Shown: positions 9,333-19,968 of the stretch, one piece after another
How the letters are laid out: the number at the start of each line of letters is the position of its first letter
Numbering within the stretch: position 1 is the stretch's first letter
From: JAZKFT01 sp963845495
Lineage (GTDB): Bacteria; Bacteroidota; Bacteroidia; Chitinophagales; Chitinophagaceae
Direction: 5' to 3'
Assembly (NCBI GenBank): GCA_963845495.1
Contig: CAWJTH010000104.1
Location: 7,244 to 71,243, forward strand
DNA length: 64,000 nt
The notes under the pieces: generated by a model
Seen by the model: the letters and a program-made list of their open reading frames with translations, nothing else
The model's database searches: none
Told to the model about the DNA's origin: nothing
Program-made: the position numbers and the translations under genes

Positions 9333-10352
9333 TTATTTGATATTCATCCATTTAATTTCAGCTTTATCCTTTTTAATTTGCAATGGCAACCATATATATC
9401 TTGAATCTTCCAAATTCAATTTGTTCCACCGGTCAGCCATAAAAATGTAATTGCCTTTTTTATCTTTTAACGGTAAAACAAATGTACTTTGCGAGTTAAA
9501 TGTCGTCGCGGAATCTTTACCCATGCACGGATTTCCTTCCTGTTTCCATTCACCAAAAATGCTGTTTGCCGTGGCATACCTTGCGGGGTTAGCATCCCAG
9601 CCACTGCAAAGCGATGTAATAAGATAATATATTCCTTGATGCTTGAACATGGCAGGTGCTTCCCTGTGCTGGTTCTCCAAAATGCGGATATATTTTGTGG
9701 TAGGCGACAGATAATCATCACTTAAAAGACAAATTTGCATGGTCATATTTTCCTCTGAAGCGTAGACTAGATAAGCCTTTCCGTCGTCATCTTGGAACAA
9801 AGTCATGTCCCTCGCCATTTGGCCATTGGGGCGAACACTGTTCAAATATTTATAAGGCCCTTCAGGTCTGTCGCTGACGGCCACCCCCGCCCGGGCGTAG
9901 CTGTAATCATTTTTATCGATGTGCATCCACATTACAAATTTTTTGGTGGTGCTGTTGTAAATGACTTTTGGCCGCTCGATTACTCGACCCGTGTCCAGGT
10001 CAGTATTGCCATTTCCCGTTGTTGGTGCCAATGCCACACCTTCAAACTTCCAAGCAATTAAATCTTTAGATGAATAACATGAAATCCCGCCCGCTGGTAC
10101 TCGATAATCTTCCCATTGCTGGCCTGGCACCAGCCATGTTTTCCCTTTTTTAATTTCACCAAACATATAATAAATACCTTTATAATAAAGTATGCCTGCA
10201 CCATGCGCATTAATAGGTTTTCCTGTTACATCTTTTAATATTTGTCCCTGTACAAATAGTTGTTGCTTAACCTCTTTTTGTTGTGCTGATATTATGCTAT
10301 TGCACATTAAAAAAATACAACAAAATCCGATTTTAAATTTTAAATAATTCAT
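9333..10352 (-). CDS. GH43 family glycosidase, exo-beta-1,3-galactanase type
   Basis: A 339-aa secreted five-bladed beta-propeller glycosidase with a signal peptide ending near ISAQQ (residue 25). The motif INAHGAGILYYKGIYYMFGE at 47-66 is typical of the exo-beta-1,3-galactanase subfamily, in which the catalytic-base Asp of other GH43 enzymes is absent and the equivalent residues are INAHGAG. Later motifs include VIERPKVIYN, ARDMTLFQDDDGKAYLVYAS and REAPAMFKHQGIYYLITS, with the acid Glu expected in the last. The predicted reaction is release of galactose from beta-1,3-galactan, as in arabinogalactan-protein backbones. It lies between GH35 and the SGNH esterase, which fits that substrate. The subfamily call is from motif memory. 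Confidence 0.78.
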   Translation of the reverse strand: MNYLKFKIGFCCIFLMCNSIISAQQKEVKQQLFVQGQILKDVTGKPINAHGAGILYYKGIYYMFGEIKKGKTWLVPGQQWEDYRVPAGGISCYSSKDLIAWKFEGVALAPTTGNGNTDLDTGRVIERPKVIYNSTTKKFVMWMHIDKNDYSYARAGVAVSDRPEGPYKYLNSVRPNGQMARDMTLFQDDDGKAYLVYASEENMTMQICLLSDDYLSPTTKYIRILENQHREAPAMFKHQGIYYLITSLCSGWDANPARYATANSIFGEWKQEGNPCMGKDSATTFNSQSTFVLPLKDKKGNYIFMADRWNKLNLEDSRYIWLPLQIKKDKAEIKWMNIK

Positions 10353-10474
10353 TGATATTTTTTGCTACAATTAAGTTGTCGGTTTAATTTATTGGAATTA
10401 AATTAATTATTATCATTTTTGAAATTTCCGTATTAAAAATTATTTTATTAATTCCGTTTTGCGTTAAAAATTAA

Positions 10475-13297
10475 TTATTGCATTTCTGCCACCACTTTAT
10501 ATTCTGGTATAAATCTTGCGCTTTCAATAATGGCTTTTCCTTCGTCGGTTGCAGGTGGTTTTATATCGAAATACATTTTATCCAAATCTTTCCAAGGGCG
10601 CAACTCCAATTGCAGGTTGCCGCATTCCAATGAAGGATTTCTTTTCATATCCATCTGCCAAACGGTATTGTTGTTGAGGTTATCGGCAATCAATTTATTG
10701 TTCGAACGTACGGCGATTCTATCTCCTTTGTATTTCACCGAAAGATATAGGTTGTTCAATCCCTCCATATCATCGCAGGTAATGGGTAAAGAATATTCAA
10801 CCATGTTGGGCAAGAATTGGTTATCGTACAAATTCCGTTTTGTGATTATTTCTGGGGCGGCCCAATTAAGTGGATAAACCGGTTTGCTGCCATAAGTTGG
10901 CGGAAAATAATACGACTCGGTGGCGAGCCATGATTTGTCGGTCGAAAAATCAAGCCGGTCCGTGTTGAAATATTCCACCACAACCCTTGCTGCAAAAGCC
11001 TTTCCACCTTTTTCCACCGGAAAATCAAGCAATAAAATATTGTCGCCCTTGTTGATGAAACCTGTAATATCCAGCACGTTCAACGCTCCAATTTTTATCG
11101 CTTGTTCGCACCATTTATCGTTGATGCGGAAACGGCATTCCGATTCGACAGCTATTATTAATTTGGCTGATTTTATTTTAGCAGGATTATCGGCACTGAA
11201 TTCTTTTTGGAACAATTGATGGTCCAATTGATTGTAGACATCCACATATTTTACCGTGGTATTTAGCCACTCTGCGTCTGCCAAAGCGGCCTTTGGTTGC
11301 AACCCACATGGTATTTTTTTTACGGGAAGATTAAATTGATAAGTATCGAATAATCCATTAGTTGAACTTGCCAACGATATTCCGTGCTGGCTAAGCTTTG
11401 ATGCATTGCCAATCAGTACTTTTACCTTCATTTCGGGTAATGTATCGATAATGCACAGTTGGTTTTCTTTCATATAAAGCCCGGCCCGTGACAGCAAAAA
11501 TTCTTTTTCGCCCTTGGCATTTTGCAGAATCCAGGCATCTTTGGTTTCTTCTTTTGAAAGGATGATGACTTTTTGTTGCTGTCCGTTTTGCTTTGTTATG
11601 CTGATTACACAATCAGTACCCGGATGAAGATTGGATATTATATAATTGTTTGTTCCCTTTGTGATGTTACCGTTCGACGACGTTAATTTTTCAATCCCGG
11701 TTTTATCCAAACAAAGCTCTGGCATTACATCTGCGTCCTGTGCAAATATCCAGATAGATTGGCTGCTTTGTTCTGTTTTGAACAAAGGTTGTACTGTTGC
11801 ATAAACTAATCGGGTACCATCCATATCTAAATTTAACGGCCAAATAAACAAGCTGCTATCGGCGATAGTAATTGGTTTGGATGGAAAGGAGATTGTTTCA
11901 TTCTTTAATTTTATCTCGAACCGGATTTGCTTTTTTTCTGTAGAAATATTGTTGCGGCAATAATTGATGCCAAATAAAAAACCGCTATTGTCTTTTGCCC
12001 GTACGGCGTATTGTAAACCTTCGTTTGACTTGGGCGGAAACACAGGTTCCATCGGTGCCAGTATATTGCCAAATCCGTTCAAAAAATAATCCATTTTTTT
12101 TACCTCCCAATACGACGGTGCCAATTGGCCATTTTCTTTTATGGCCGCCTGAAAATCGTAGGAAATGGGCGAAAGCTCGCTGTAATAACCCGTTTCGTCC
12201 TTGTTTTCTTCCATGCTGCTGTACGTGCCAAGCGGCGATGACCCTCCCGCAAAAACATAGTAGCCAAGCAGGTTTCCGCCAGAACCTATTCGGCTCAAAA
12301 TCATTGCCAAGCCATCCAACTTACCGATTACCGGCCGCCGGTGGATGGAATTGAAGATGCCAACGCCCATTTCGCAGGTAAAATAAGGGTCAAGCGAATA
12401 ATCGTAAATATCCTTTTTGGTTACTTGGGCATTGCCGATGGTAGCATCATCACGAAAAGCATTGAACTGATAATTGCCGCACTGTGTTATCTTTTCTATG
12501 TTTGGCGTCCATGATTCATCGGGATAACCGCCCCAAAGCGGTATCACTTCGTTCAGTGGGATGGCGCCGTTGCCCCAGCCGGTAACAGTATAAAGTGGTA
12601 CGTCCATCCCATATTTTTGGGCTGTTTGTTTCAACCATAAAATGTATGGTTCGCCTTCTTTGCCTTTCCAATATTCATTTTCCAGTTGAATTCCCATAAT
12701 CGGGCCTCCATCCTTGTACATAAGCCCTTGCAACTGTGTGCCAATTTGCTTGAAATAGCGTTCAACATAAGTTTGGTAAACAGGGTCTAATGAGCGGTCG
12801 GTCAAATATTTTTTCCGTAAAATCCAATCAGGCGTGCCTCCGTTGCGGGCCTCGCCATGGCTCCATGGCCCAATGCGTGGATATACGCCGACGCCCAGTT
12901 TTTGACATAACTTCACAAAAGCCCGAAGGTCTTTGTTTCCTCCCCATTCAAATTGGCCTTCTATTTCTTCATGGTGTATCCAAAAACAATAAGTAGCGAT
13001 AATGTTTACCCCGCAGGCCTTCATTTTCAAAATTTCGTCTTCCCACCGTTCGCGGGGCATCCTTGAATATTGCAGCTCGCCCATAACCGGTATTTGCGGG
13101 ATGCCACCGATAGTGAGATAACGGCTGTTTACCAATAATTCCTTCCCGGCTAAACCGGGACTGCCCATTTTGAAATAGCCCGATTTAATTTCGGTTGGAA
13201 CATTGGACGCATCCAACGAATATATTTTTTGTGCAGTAACCTTAACTACGGCGCAAAGGGCAACAAGGGATAAAATATATGTAGCTTTTATTTTCAT
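10475..13297 (-). CDS. GH35 beta-galactosidase, secreted
   Basis: A 940-aa protein with a signal peptide ending near VTAQK (residue 23). The TIM-barrel domain (about 50-400) has the GH35 signature: GELQYSRMPRERWEDEILKMK, NIIATYCFWIHHEEIEGQF, GVYPRIGPWSHGEARNGG and IQLENEYW, with the acid/base expected at Glu208; the nucleophile is expected at Glu309 in TCEMGVG. The C-terminal half is beta-rich with jelly-roll-like segments. GH35 enzymes remove terminal beta-linked galactose from oligosaccharides; the length is on the long side for bacterial members. Its neighbours (GH43, SGNH esterase, SusCD) place it in periplasmic or surface galactan breakdown. Confidence 0.88.
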   Translation of the reverse strand: MKIKATYILSLVALCAVVKVTAQKIYSLDASNVPTEIKSGYFKMGSPGLAGKELLVNSRYLTIGGIPQIPVMGELQYSRMPRERWEDEILKMKACGVNIIATYCFWIHHEEIEGQFEWGGNKDLRAFVKLCQKLGVGVYPRIGPWSHGEARNGGTPDWILRKKYLTDRSLDPVYQTYVERYFKQIGTQLQGLMYKDGGPIMGIQLENEYWKGKEGEPYILWLKQTAQKYGMDVPLYTVTGWGNGAIPLNEVIPLWGGYPDESWTPNIEKITQCGNYQFNAFRDDATIGNAQVTKKDIYDYSLDPYFTCEMGVGIFNSIHRRPVIGKLDGLAMILSRIGSGGNLLGYYVFAGGSSPLGTYSSMEENKDETGYYSELSPISYDFQAAIKENGQLAPSYWEVKKMDYFLNGFGNILAPMEPVFPPKSNEGLQYAVRAKDNSGFLFGINYCRNNISTEKKQIRFEIKLKNETISFPSKPITIADSSLFIWPLNLDMDGTRLVYATVQPLFKTEQSSQSIWIFAQDADVMPELCLDKTGIEKLTSSNGNITKGTNNYIISNLHPGTDCVISITKQNGQQQKVIILSKEETKDAWILQNAKGEKEFLLSRAGLYMKENQLCIIDTLPEMKVKVLIGNASKLSQHGISLASSTNGLFDTYQFNLPVKKIPCGLQPKAALADAEWLNTTVKYVDVYNQLDHQLFQKEFSADNPAKIKSAKLIIAVESECRFRINDKWCEQAIKIGALNVLDITGFINKGDNILLLDFPVEKGGKAFAARVVVEYFNTDRLDFSTDKSWLATESYYFPPTYGSKPVYPLNWAAPEIITKRNLYDNQFLPNMVEYSLPITCDDMEGLNNLYLSVKYKGDRIAVRSNNKLIADNLNNNTVWQMDMKRNPSLECGNLQLELRPWKDLDKMYFDIKPPATDEGKAIIESARFIPEYKVVAEMQ

Positions 13298-13343
13298 GAT
13301 ATAAAATGTTCAGGATAATCCATCTTCATTTTTGTTTTGCGAT

Positions 13344-14840
13344 TTAAAAACTGGCACCGATGCCTTTTATAGGAGCGGGTTGTTGGTTAAAATCTAGATT
13401 GCCCGTTGTAATGCCATACAAATTGTTTAGGTCAAATCCATTTGTCCGTAGTGGCGAATTGGCTGGGATTTTATATCCATCGTACAATTGTAATGTTTGT
13501 GGGATGTTAAACGTTGTGTTGCCGGGATGATTGAATTGCGGATTAATATTCAGCCCTGGCATTTTTACACCCATTTTAGTAAGGCTCCACCAATTATTGG
13601 CTAAAAAAACATCTTTAGCTTTTTCTCCGGTTATTATATCATCCTTCGCCACAAATATGTTATTGTAGAATGCAAAGTCTTTTCTGGCAGCATTGCCGGC
13701 ATAATTGATGCCCGCACCTTTGGTATTGTAGATGGTATTATTGTAAAATTGGCAATTGGAAAATTGGGTTTCGTCGTCGGTACTGTTCCAAATGTATGCG
13801 GCGGCATGGGCGGCAGAAACAGCGCCATCGTTTTCGCTGATATTGTAACGGATGATATTGTCGTGCCAAGGGCCGGCGCCTTTGTATTGAAATATCCCGA
13901 AACCGCTTCCTTGGTTTTCATAACTGAGGCAATATTGGATAATGGAATTGGAAACACCGCCATCCAAATCAAAGCCGCCACCGTCATCAGCACCCTTGGC
14001 CGTTTTGTTGCGATAAGAAATGCAATGTTGGATTAGCACGCTGTCGGCTTCGTAGCACCAGATGCCCACGGGGCCGTTGCCTATGCGAGGCATGTCCCAT
14101 CCATTGTTGGTAGCTACACAATGATCGATGGTTATATTTTTACAATATCCAGCTACAATTCCGTTACCACTATGGTTACCCATGTTGGTAGGGTCGCCGG
14201 GATTATTTTCAGCTATGCAATCGGCTATAAAAATATTGTTACAATCTTTTGTGCCATAAGCCCCTTCGATGGCTATGCCTGCATACCCGTTTTCATGCGC
14301 ATGTATATTTTTAACGTTGATATTAGTGGAGGTCGAAATTAATATCCCCGCTTTTTGAAATCCGGCAACATCAATGCTTTCGATAGCAACATGCGAACTT
14401 TTTTTTATGACAAGGCCATCTTGGGTATTTCCTGTTTTGCGGCCAGCACCAACAAGGTTAAGGTTTTTAAGTGAAACAAAATGCATTCCATCCAATGTAA
14501 GGGCGGCCTGATTGCCCGCATCAATAGTTGCCAAGCCGTTGCCATAAGAGCTAATTGTAACGGTCAAAGAATCGTTTCCTCCCATTTTTTCGGCCAAGAT
14601 AATATTGCCGGCGAACACTTTACCGCCTTCAAAAAAAAACGCATCGCCGGGTTGGAGCACCGCTGTATTTAACCGATGGATGGTTTTCCAAGGATGGTTT
14701 TTGTCCCCGGTGCTACTATCGTTTCCCGAAGGGCTGATAAAAAAAGCCCTTAAGTTTGGCTTCATAGAATGAAAAATCCCACAAGAACATAATAAGGCAG
14801 CCATAACAATGGCGATAAAAAATACGGGCCGCTTTGGCAT
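13344..14840 (-). CDS. right-handed beta-helix lipoprotein (polysaccharide lyase-like)
   Basis: The protein has 498 residues from the ATG at 14,840, which gives a clean lipoprotein signal (MPKRPVFFIAIVMAALLCSC, lipidated Cys20); starts further out at 14,903 add a hydrophilic tail before it. After AFFISPSGNDSSTGDKNHPW, a phrase common at the start of secreted parallel beta-helix proteins, the sequence is a series of short beta coils (NIFIADCIAENN, NITIDHCVATNN, NSIIQYCLSYEN, NCQFYNNTIYNT). Such helices include pectate lyases, other polysaccharide lyases and GH28-like enzymes. I cannot identify a catalytic set, so lyase activity is only suggested. It probably sits on the outer membrane and works with the SusCD pair just upstream. 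Confidence 0.72.
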   Translation of the reverse strand: MPKRPVFFIAIVMAALLCSCGIFHSMKPNLRAFFISPSGNDSSTGDKNHPWKTIHRLNTAVLQPGDAFFFEGGKVFAGNIILAEKMGGNDSLTVTISSYGNGLATIDAGNQAALTLDGMHFVSLKNLNLVGAGRKTGNTQDGLVIKKSSHVAIESIDVAGFQKAGILISTSTNINVKNIHAHENGYAGIAIEGAYGTKDCNNIFIADCIAENNPGDPTNMGNHSGNGIVAGYCKNITIDHCVATNNGWDMPRIGNGPVGIWCYEADSVLIQHCISYRNKTAKGADDGGGFDLDGGVSNSIIQYCLSYENQGSGFGIFQYKGAGPWHDNIIRYNISENDGAVSAAHAAAYIWNSTDDETQFSNCQFYNNTIYNTKGAGINYAGNAARKDFAFYNNIFVAKDDIITGEKAKDVFLANNWWSLTKMGVKMPGLNINPQFNHPGNTTFNIPQTLQLYDGYKIPANSPLRTNGFDLNNLYGITTGNLDFNQQPAPIKGIGASF

Positions 14841-14920
14841 ATATAGCATACTTATAGCGAAATTTGATTTTAAAATAACGATGGACAAATGTGTTTTATC
14901 CATCGTTATTTATTTGATAC

Positions 14921-16729
14921 TCAATATCCGATATTTTGTTTAAGATTGGGATTCAAGTCCAATTCCAATTGTGGAATGGGGAAATATTCATTCTTGTTGG
15001 CAGTAAAATTTACCCCGGTCAAATCGGATGGCAGCCTAGATTTTTCAGCAGTCAGATAGTTGTTGATGTAAGTGCCTACAATACCCCACCGCACCAAATC
15101 GAAAAAGCGGTGCCCTTCCAATGCTAATTCCAATCTTCTTTCCATACGAACTGCATTCCGTGCAAAAGTTTGGTTGCTCCAAGCTGTGGTGTACGGCGCA
15201 ACATTATAGTTGGCCGAGGCAGAATAAGCGCCAATATAATCGTAAGATATTTCGACGGAACGACCTGTTTGGGCACGCTTGCGAACATAATTTACAAAAG
15301 TCCTGGCCTTGTCAATCGTTCCCGCCTCTACTTCGCATTCTGCTGCCCAAAGCAATACATCAGCAAAGCGGATGATACTATAATTTACCGCACTACCGAG
15401 TAAATAACCCTGTGCATAGTTATCACTGAATATACCTACTTGACTTGCCCGGTAATTGTTTTTGACCGGCGAATAAGGCCCGCCAAATGTGCGGTCGTTT
15501 ATCCATCCGTAGCTGGGGTCAGAGGTGGGATAAGATGAATAACCCGTAGCATTTGAGCCAAAATAACTTGGCGATGCCCAATCTAAATAAGGTACGCCAC
15601 GGCGGCCCACCGTCCAGTCTAAACGAGGGTCAACATTACCTTGGTAGGTGGAATAAGTGAAATCGGATGCGCTTACCTTTTCATCGTTTTTCATGTTGGT
15701 TGCGTTAGAAGTATCGTTACCCGATGCATCCATCATGGGCAATCCATTTACATCCGTTTTAAATGCATTTACCAAATTGAAAGTAGGCTGTTTCCAAGTG
15801 GTATAAAAACTGGACAGCGGATAAAAAGCAGGCGTATTTGTCGATTCGCCTATGTTCTCATTGCCACCGTTTGAGCCATCGTTTACAGAAAATTGTATCT
15901 GGAAAACCTGTTCCGCATTGTTTTCCTTCGCAGCATTAAAATTATCATCAAAATTAGCTGCCAATGCGTAAGCTACGCCCTGCGAATTGGTGCCGGTGCC
16001 GTGTCCGCCATAAGCTGTAGGAATGATTGAATCTAACAAAGCCTTTGCTGCCGTAAAATTCTTTTCGAACATATAGCATTTTGCCAAATAACAGCCCGCC
16101 GCCCATTTGTTGGCCTGCCCTTTTAACGGCTGTGTAACGGGTAGATTGTTGAAGGCAAAACGGAAATCAGCTTCTATCTTCGGCCAAATATCAGTCATGT
16201 TTCCTACTTTAAAATCAGTTATTGTTTCATCAATATATGGCACATTGTTCCATATTTTTTTAGCATCAAAATGAAAATGGCCACGCAAAAACCTAGCCTC
16301 GGCGATAGCCATTGTTTTTTCAGTAGCGCTCATGTTCGTTGCCGCATTTACGGCTAGTATAACCGCATTGCTACGGGAAACCCCATCATAATCAGAGCGC
16401 CATTTATCAGCAATATAACCTGTTGAAGGTTGTGTCTGGAAATGTTCGATCGTAATGCCGTCGGCACCGTCGTTGGTGCCACCGCGGTACGCATCGCCAG
16501 AAGTAATATCTCCATATATCCAATTCGTACCAGAAGTGCTCCACCAGCCCGAGTGGACAGTGAGACCCGTAAGATCGTGGTAAGCACCTACCAATAATTG
16601 TTGTACACCTGTTTTATTTGCAAGGGCATCCACTGTCACAACATTAGGTGGTTCTACATTCAAGAAACTTTTTTTACAGGCGCACATGCAAAATGCCAGT
16701 AAGCAGTTTATTAAAAGCAATCGTTTCAT
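14921..16729 (-). CDS. SusD/RagB-family glycan-binding lipoprotein
   Basis: A 602-aa surface lipoprotein: signal MKRLLLINCLLAFCMCAC with Cys18 as likely lipid anchor. The N-terminal SusD-like region (LLVGAYHDLTG, AEARFLRGHFHFDAKKIWNNVPYID) contains TPR-type helices. The C-terminal RagB/SusD region (VNYSIIRFADVLLWAAECEVEAG, NAVRMERRLELALEGHRFFDLVRWG) ends with the usual FPIPQLELDLNPNLKQNIGY. It caps the SusC transporter encoded 32 bp upstream and presents oligosaccharide to it. The substrate is predicted from the downstream enzymes to be a beta-galactan type glycan. Confidence 0.93.
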   Translation of the reverse strand: MKRLLLINCLLAFCMCACKKSFLNVEPPNVVTVDALANKTGVQQLLVGAYHDLTGLTVHSGWWSTSGTNWIYGDITSGDAYRGGTNDGADGITIEHFQTQPSTGYIADKWRSDYDGVSRSNAVILAVNAATNMSATEKTMAIAEARFLRGHFHFDAKKIWNNVPYIDETITDFKVGNMTDIWPKIEADFRFAFNNLPVTQPLKGQANKWAAGCYLAKCYMFEKNFTAAKALLDSIIPTAYGGHGTGTNSQGVAYALAANFDDNFNAAKENNAEQVFQIQFSVNDGSNGGNENIGESTNTPAFYPLSSFYTTWKQPTFNLVNAFKTDVNGLPMMDASGNDTSNATNMKNDEKVSASDFTYSTYQGNVDPRLDWTVGRRGVPYLDWASPSYFGSNATGYSSYPTSDPSYGWINDRTFGGPYSPVKNNYRASQVGIFSDNYAQGYLLGSAVNYSIIRFADVLLWAAECEVEAGTIDKARTFVNYVRKRAQTGRSVEISYDYIGAYSASANYNVAPYTTAWSNQTFARNAVRMERRLELALEGHRFFDLVRWGIVGTYINNYLTAEKSRLPSDLTGVNFTANKNEYFPIPQLELDLNPNLKQNIGY

Positions 16730-16761
16730 ATATACAATAATTTTAAAAATTGATAATTGGG

Positions 16762-19700
16762 TTAAAGGCCGAAATTTATACCGACCAATATTTTTCTTGC
16801 GATAGGATAATTGCCGCCGAAATCAACACCTGCGTTTGTGGCACTGCCCGTACTTACCTCAGGATCTATGCCTGTATATTTTGTAATGGTAAACAGGTTG
16901 TAGCCTTGTATATAAAACCGCAGTTTGCTAAATGCTTTTGATTTGGGAAAGGTATAGCCCAATTGCAAACTTTTTATACGTAGATAAGAGCCGTCCTCCA
17001 CAAAAAAGCTGGATGGGTTTTTATCGTCTGAACCGACATTGTCCCATATTGGCAGTTTGGCATTGGTATTTGTTGTGCTCCAGGTATTATCGGCACCTGC
17101 ACCTTGTGCACCGGGAAATACCGAATAGGCACGCCAATAATTGAAAATTTTGTTACCCGAAACACCTTGCAAGAAAACACCAAGATCAAAATTTTTGTAA
17201 TATAAGTTTAGGTTGAAACCATAGGTAAACTTAGGGTGCGGACTACCGATAAAAGTCCTGTCGTTGTCATCTATTTTTTTATCACCATTTACATCCCTGA
17301 ACTTAAAATGACCAGCTGCATTTGCTGCGGTAAGTCCCGGTTCGGTTACCCCATAAGATGTATAATCAGTCCCGCTTTGAAAAATACCATCTTGCTGCAA
17401 ACCGAAGAAGCTAGAAACCGGCCTGCCAACCACGCTACGGGTAAGGGCAAAATGCGTAGGGGCATAAGAATCGCCATCAATGTGTGCCGTGGTATCACCA
17501 TCAATATAATCGACATTGTTCCTATAAGTTGCTATGTTGAAATTTAGATCATATTTCAAATCGCCGAGTTTGTTGTTGTAGCTTAGTTCCAGTTCAATGC
17601 CCTTGTTAGAAAATTTCATGATATTTTCATAAGGTGCCAAGGCATCGCCCTGAAGACCCGTAACAGGCGGTACAGCCAACAAGTCTTTTGTTTGCCTGTT
17701 AAACCAACTAAATGCGATGTTAAAACGATTGTGGAATAAGGCAGCATCAAAGCCGATGTTAGTGGTTTTGTTGGTTTCCCAATGAATGTATGGGTTGCCT
17801 ATCTGGTATAATCCAACACCGGTCATGGCAGCATTGTTGAGGCCGCCAAGGTCGTAACTGCTCACATACGGGTTAGTGCTATATTGGTTCAGGTACAGGC
17901 CCGAAGGGATGGCATCATTACCATTAGACCCAATAGCAGCTCTCAGCTTCAAATCATTCACCCATGCAACATTGCTCATAAACTTTTCCTTTGAAATACG
18001 CCAGCCTGCGCTATAGGAAGGGAAAGTGCCATATTTGCTTAATGGGCCGAATTTTGAAGAACCGTCCCTGCGTATCACAAAGCTGAATAGGTATTTATCC
18101 AACAATGTATAGTTGATATTTCCAAAAATAGATGTGCTAGAAGCCGCATCGCTACTGCCCCCAACGGTATTGTAAGGCCCTCCATTAAGTGTGGGCGCAC
18201 CATTGTTCAGATTAAGAAAAGCTGGAGTAGTATAAGCCAAGTTAGGCGTGGTACCACTGCTTGCCCTAAAATTGTACTGTCTTGCCTCATAAGCCACAAA
18301 TGCGCTTATTTTATGGATTTGATTGATCCGCAAATCATACGACACTTTATTTAGCCATCTCCAATCGCTGCTCCAGCCACTACCTTCGGTAAAAGAATTA
18401 TAAGGGGCAGAAAAAACATTTTGTGGTATCGTATCGGTAAAATTCCTGTAACTGTACGGATAAAACTGGATGCCGATTTTTGTTTCAAGTACCAATCCCT
18501 TTATCGGTTCCACATCGATGTATGCCGATCCTATTGCACCCGCATTGTACCCGTGGTTGTTGGCCAATGAATTATTCTGGCCAAAAACAGGGTTATTACC
18601 TCCGGGATGCAAGGCAAAATTATCGGCAATGCCCTTTGGCCCAGAATAATTGCCCGCAATATCATAAATGGGAAGAAGTGGGCTGCGTTGGTATAAATCA
18701 GCAATCAAACCTTGCGGGTTATGGTTACCACCACCTACATTATTGCCCTCGCTGTAAGAAAAAAGCATGTTTTCGCCCAGCTTCAACCATTTGGCAGGTT
18801 TGAACTCCGTATTTACCCTAAGCGAATACCGCCTAAAAAAAGTACCTAATAAAATGCCCTTATTGTCTAGATAATTGAGGCCAAGGGCATAGTTACTCTT
18901 ATCGGTGGCCCCGCTTACGCTCAATTGATGGCTTTGGGTAAATGCCTCTCCCAATACTGCCCTAAACCAATCTGTACCTTGTTTATTGGCTTGCAGAATC
19001 CTATAGGTTGAAAGATTATACAAAGAAGGATTTACGGCAGGGCTTCCTGCAGCTGCCACCAATGCCGCACCGCTTTGCCTTTCAATAATATAATCCGGCA
19101 ATACAGGTGTTGTGCCAGCACCATAATAAGGACTGCTTTGCGTAAGCCCTGAATTTTTTAAATATCCCCAATATGCGTTGGCATATTGCTGTGGGCTTAG
19201 CATACTTGGGTATTTAGTGGGCGTTTCCCAACTTGCATAAGAACTATAATCCAACTTGGGCGCACCAACTTTCCCTGTTTTGGTGGTAACAACAATAACG
19301 CCGTTCCCACCTTCCGCACCATACAAAGATGTGATGGAAGGGTCCTTCAAAACCGTAATCGTTTCGATATCGTTGGGGTTTAATAGGTTGTTGCCCCCGC
19401 GCATTTGCACCCCGTCAATCACATACAGCACATCATTGTTGCCATTGCTGCCAAAGCCCCTGATGCGTACCGTGGCCGTACTTCCCGGCCCTCCTTGCGC
19501 ATCAACACTTACGCCCGCAACATGGCCTTGTAATACGGAGCCAACATCGGTAACCGGTGTTTTGGCCACCACATCAGCCGAAATAGTGGAAACCGCTCCC
19601 GTCACATCCCGTTTGTTTTGTTTAGAATAACCCGTAACGATTACTTCATTCAAATCGTTCTTGCCTGCCACCAATTTAACGGTGGGAACGGAGTTGCCTG

Positions 19701-19968
19701 AAACCGTAACATCTTGTTTTTCAAAGCCAATCGAACTGATGGTAAGCACCGACTTGCCTGCCGGAAGAGCTATGCTATAATTACCGTTCGCATCGGTATT
19801 GGTACCACTTTTTGTACCTTTCACTAGTACGCTGGCCCCCGGGATGGGCATGTTATCGGTATCGGTTATTTTTCCGGTGACCGTTTTTTGGGCAAAAATG
19901 CTACTGTTGAGCATAAGCAAGAATAAAATAAAAATGCCCCTGATAAATTTGTTTGTTTTGGATGCCAT
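16762..19968 (-). CDS. SusC/RagA-type TonB-linked outer membrane transporter
   Basis: From the ATG at 19,968 this is 1,068 aa; a TTG two codons earlier is less likely. A signal peptide (to about IFAQK) is followed by a carboxypeptidase-D-like regulatory domain (VTGKITDTDNMPIPGASVLV, residues about 28-105), a TonB-dependent plug (LNEVIVTGYSKQNKRDVTGA, then LYVIDGVQM and SITSLYGAEGGNGVIVVTTK) and a 22-strand barrel ending in a short beta strand (KILVGINFGL). There is no STN domain, consistent with control by the LytTR system upstream rather than by a FecR/sigma pair. It imports oligosaccharides with the SusD partner in an energy- and TonB-dependent way. First gene of the enzyme operon. Confidence 0.94.
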   Translation of the reverse strand: MASKTNKFIRGIFILFLLMLNSSIFAQKTVTGKITDTDNMPIPGASVLVKGTKSGTNTDANGNYSIALPAGKSVLTISSIGFEKQDVTVSGNSVPTVKLVAGKNDLNEVIVTGYSKQNKRDVTGAVSTISADVVAKTPVTDVGSVLQGHVAGVSVDAQGGPGSTATVRIRGFGSNGNNDVLYVIDGVQMRGGNNLLNPNDIETITVLKDPSITSLYGAEGGNGVIVVTTKTGKVGAPKLDYSSYASWETPTKYPSMLSPQQYANAYWGYLKNSGLTQSSPYYGAGTTPVLPDYIIERQSGAALVAAAGSPAVNPSLYNLSTYRILQANKQGTDWFRAVLGEAFTQSHQLSVSGATDKSNYALGLNYLDNKGILLGTFFRRYSLRVNTEFKPAKWLKLGENMLFSYSEGNNVGGGNHNPQGLIADLYQRSPLLPIYDIAGNYSGPKGIADNFALHPGGNNPVFGQNNSLANNHGYNAGAIGSAYIDVEPIKGLVLETKIGIQFYPYSYRNFTDTIPQNVFSAPYNSFTEGSGWSSDWRWLNKVSYDLRINQIHKISAFVAYEARQYNFRASSGTTPNLAYTTPAFLNLNNGAPTLNGGPYNTVGGSSDAASSTSIFGNINYTLLDKYLFSFVIRRDGSSKFGPLSKYGTFPSYSAGWRISKEKFMSNVAWVNDLKLRAAIGSNGNDAIPSGLYLNQYSTNPYVSSYDLGGLNNAAMTGVGLYQIGNPYIHWETNKTTNIGFDAALFHNRFNIAFSWFNRQTKDLLAVPPVTGLQGDALAPYENIMKFSNKGIELELSYNNKLGDLKYDLNFNIATYRNNVDYIDGDTTAHIDGDSYAPTHFALTRSVVGRPVSSFFGLQQDGIFQSGTDYTSYGVTEPGLTAANAAGHFKFRDVNGDKKIDDNDRTFIGSPHPKFTYGFNLNLYYKNFDLGVFLQGVSGNKIFNYWRAYSVFPGAQGAGADNTWSTTNTNAKLPIWDNVGSDDKNPSSFFVEDGSYLRIKSLQLGYTFPKSKAFSKLRFYIQGYNLFTITKYTGIDPEVSTGSATNAGVDFGGNYPIARKILVGINFGL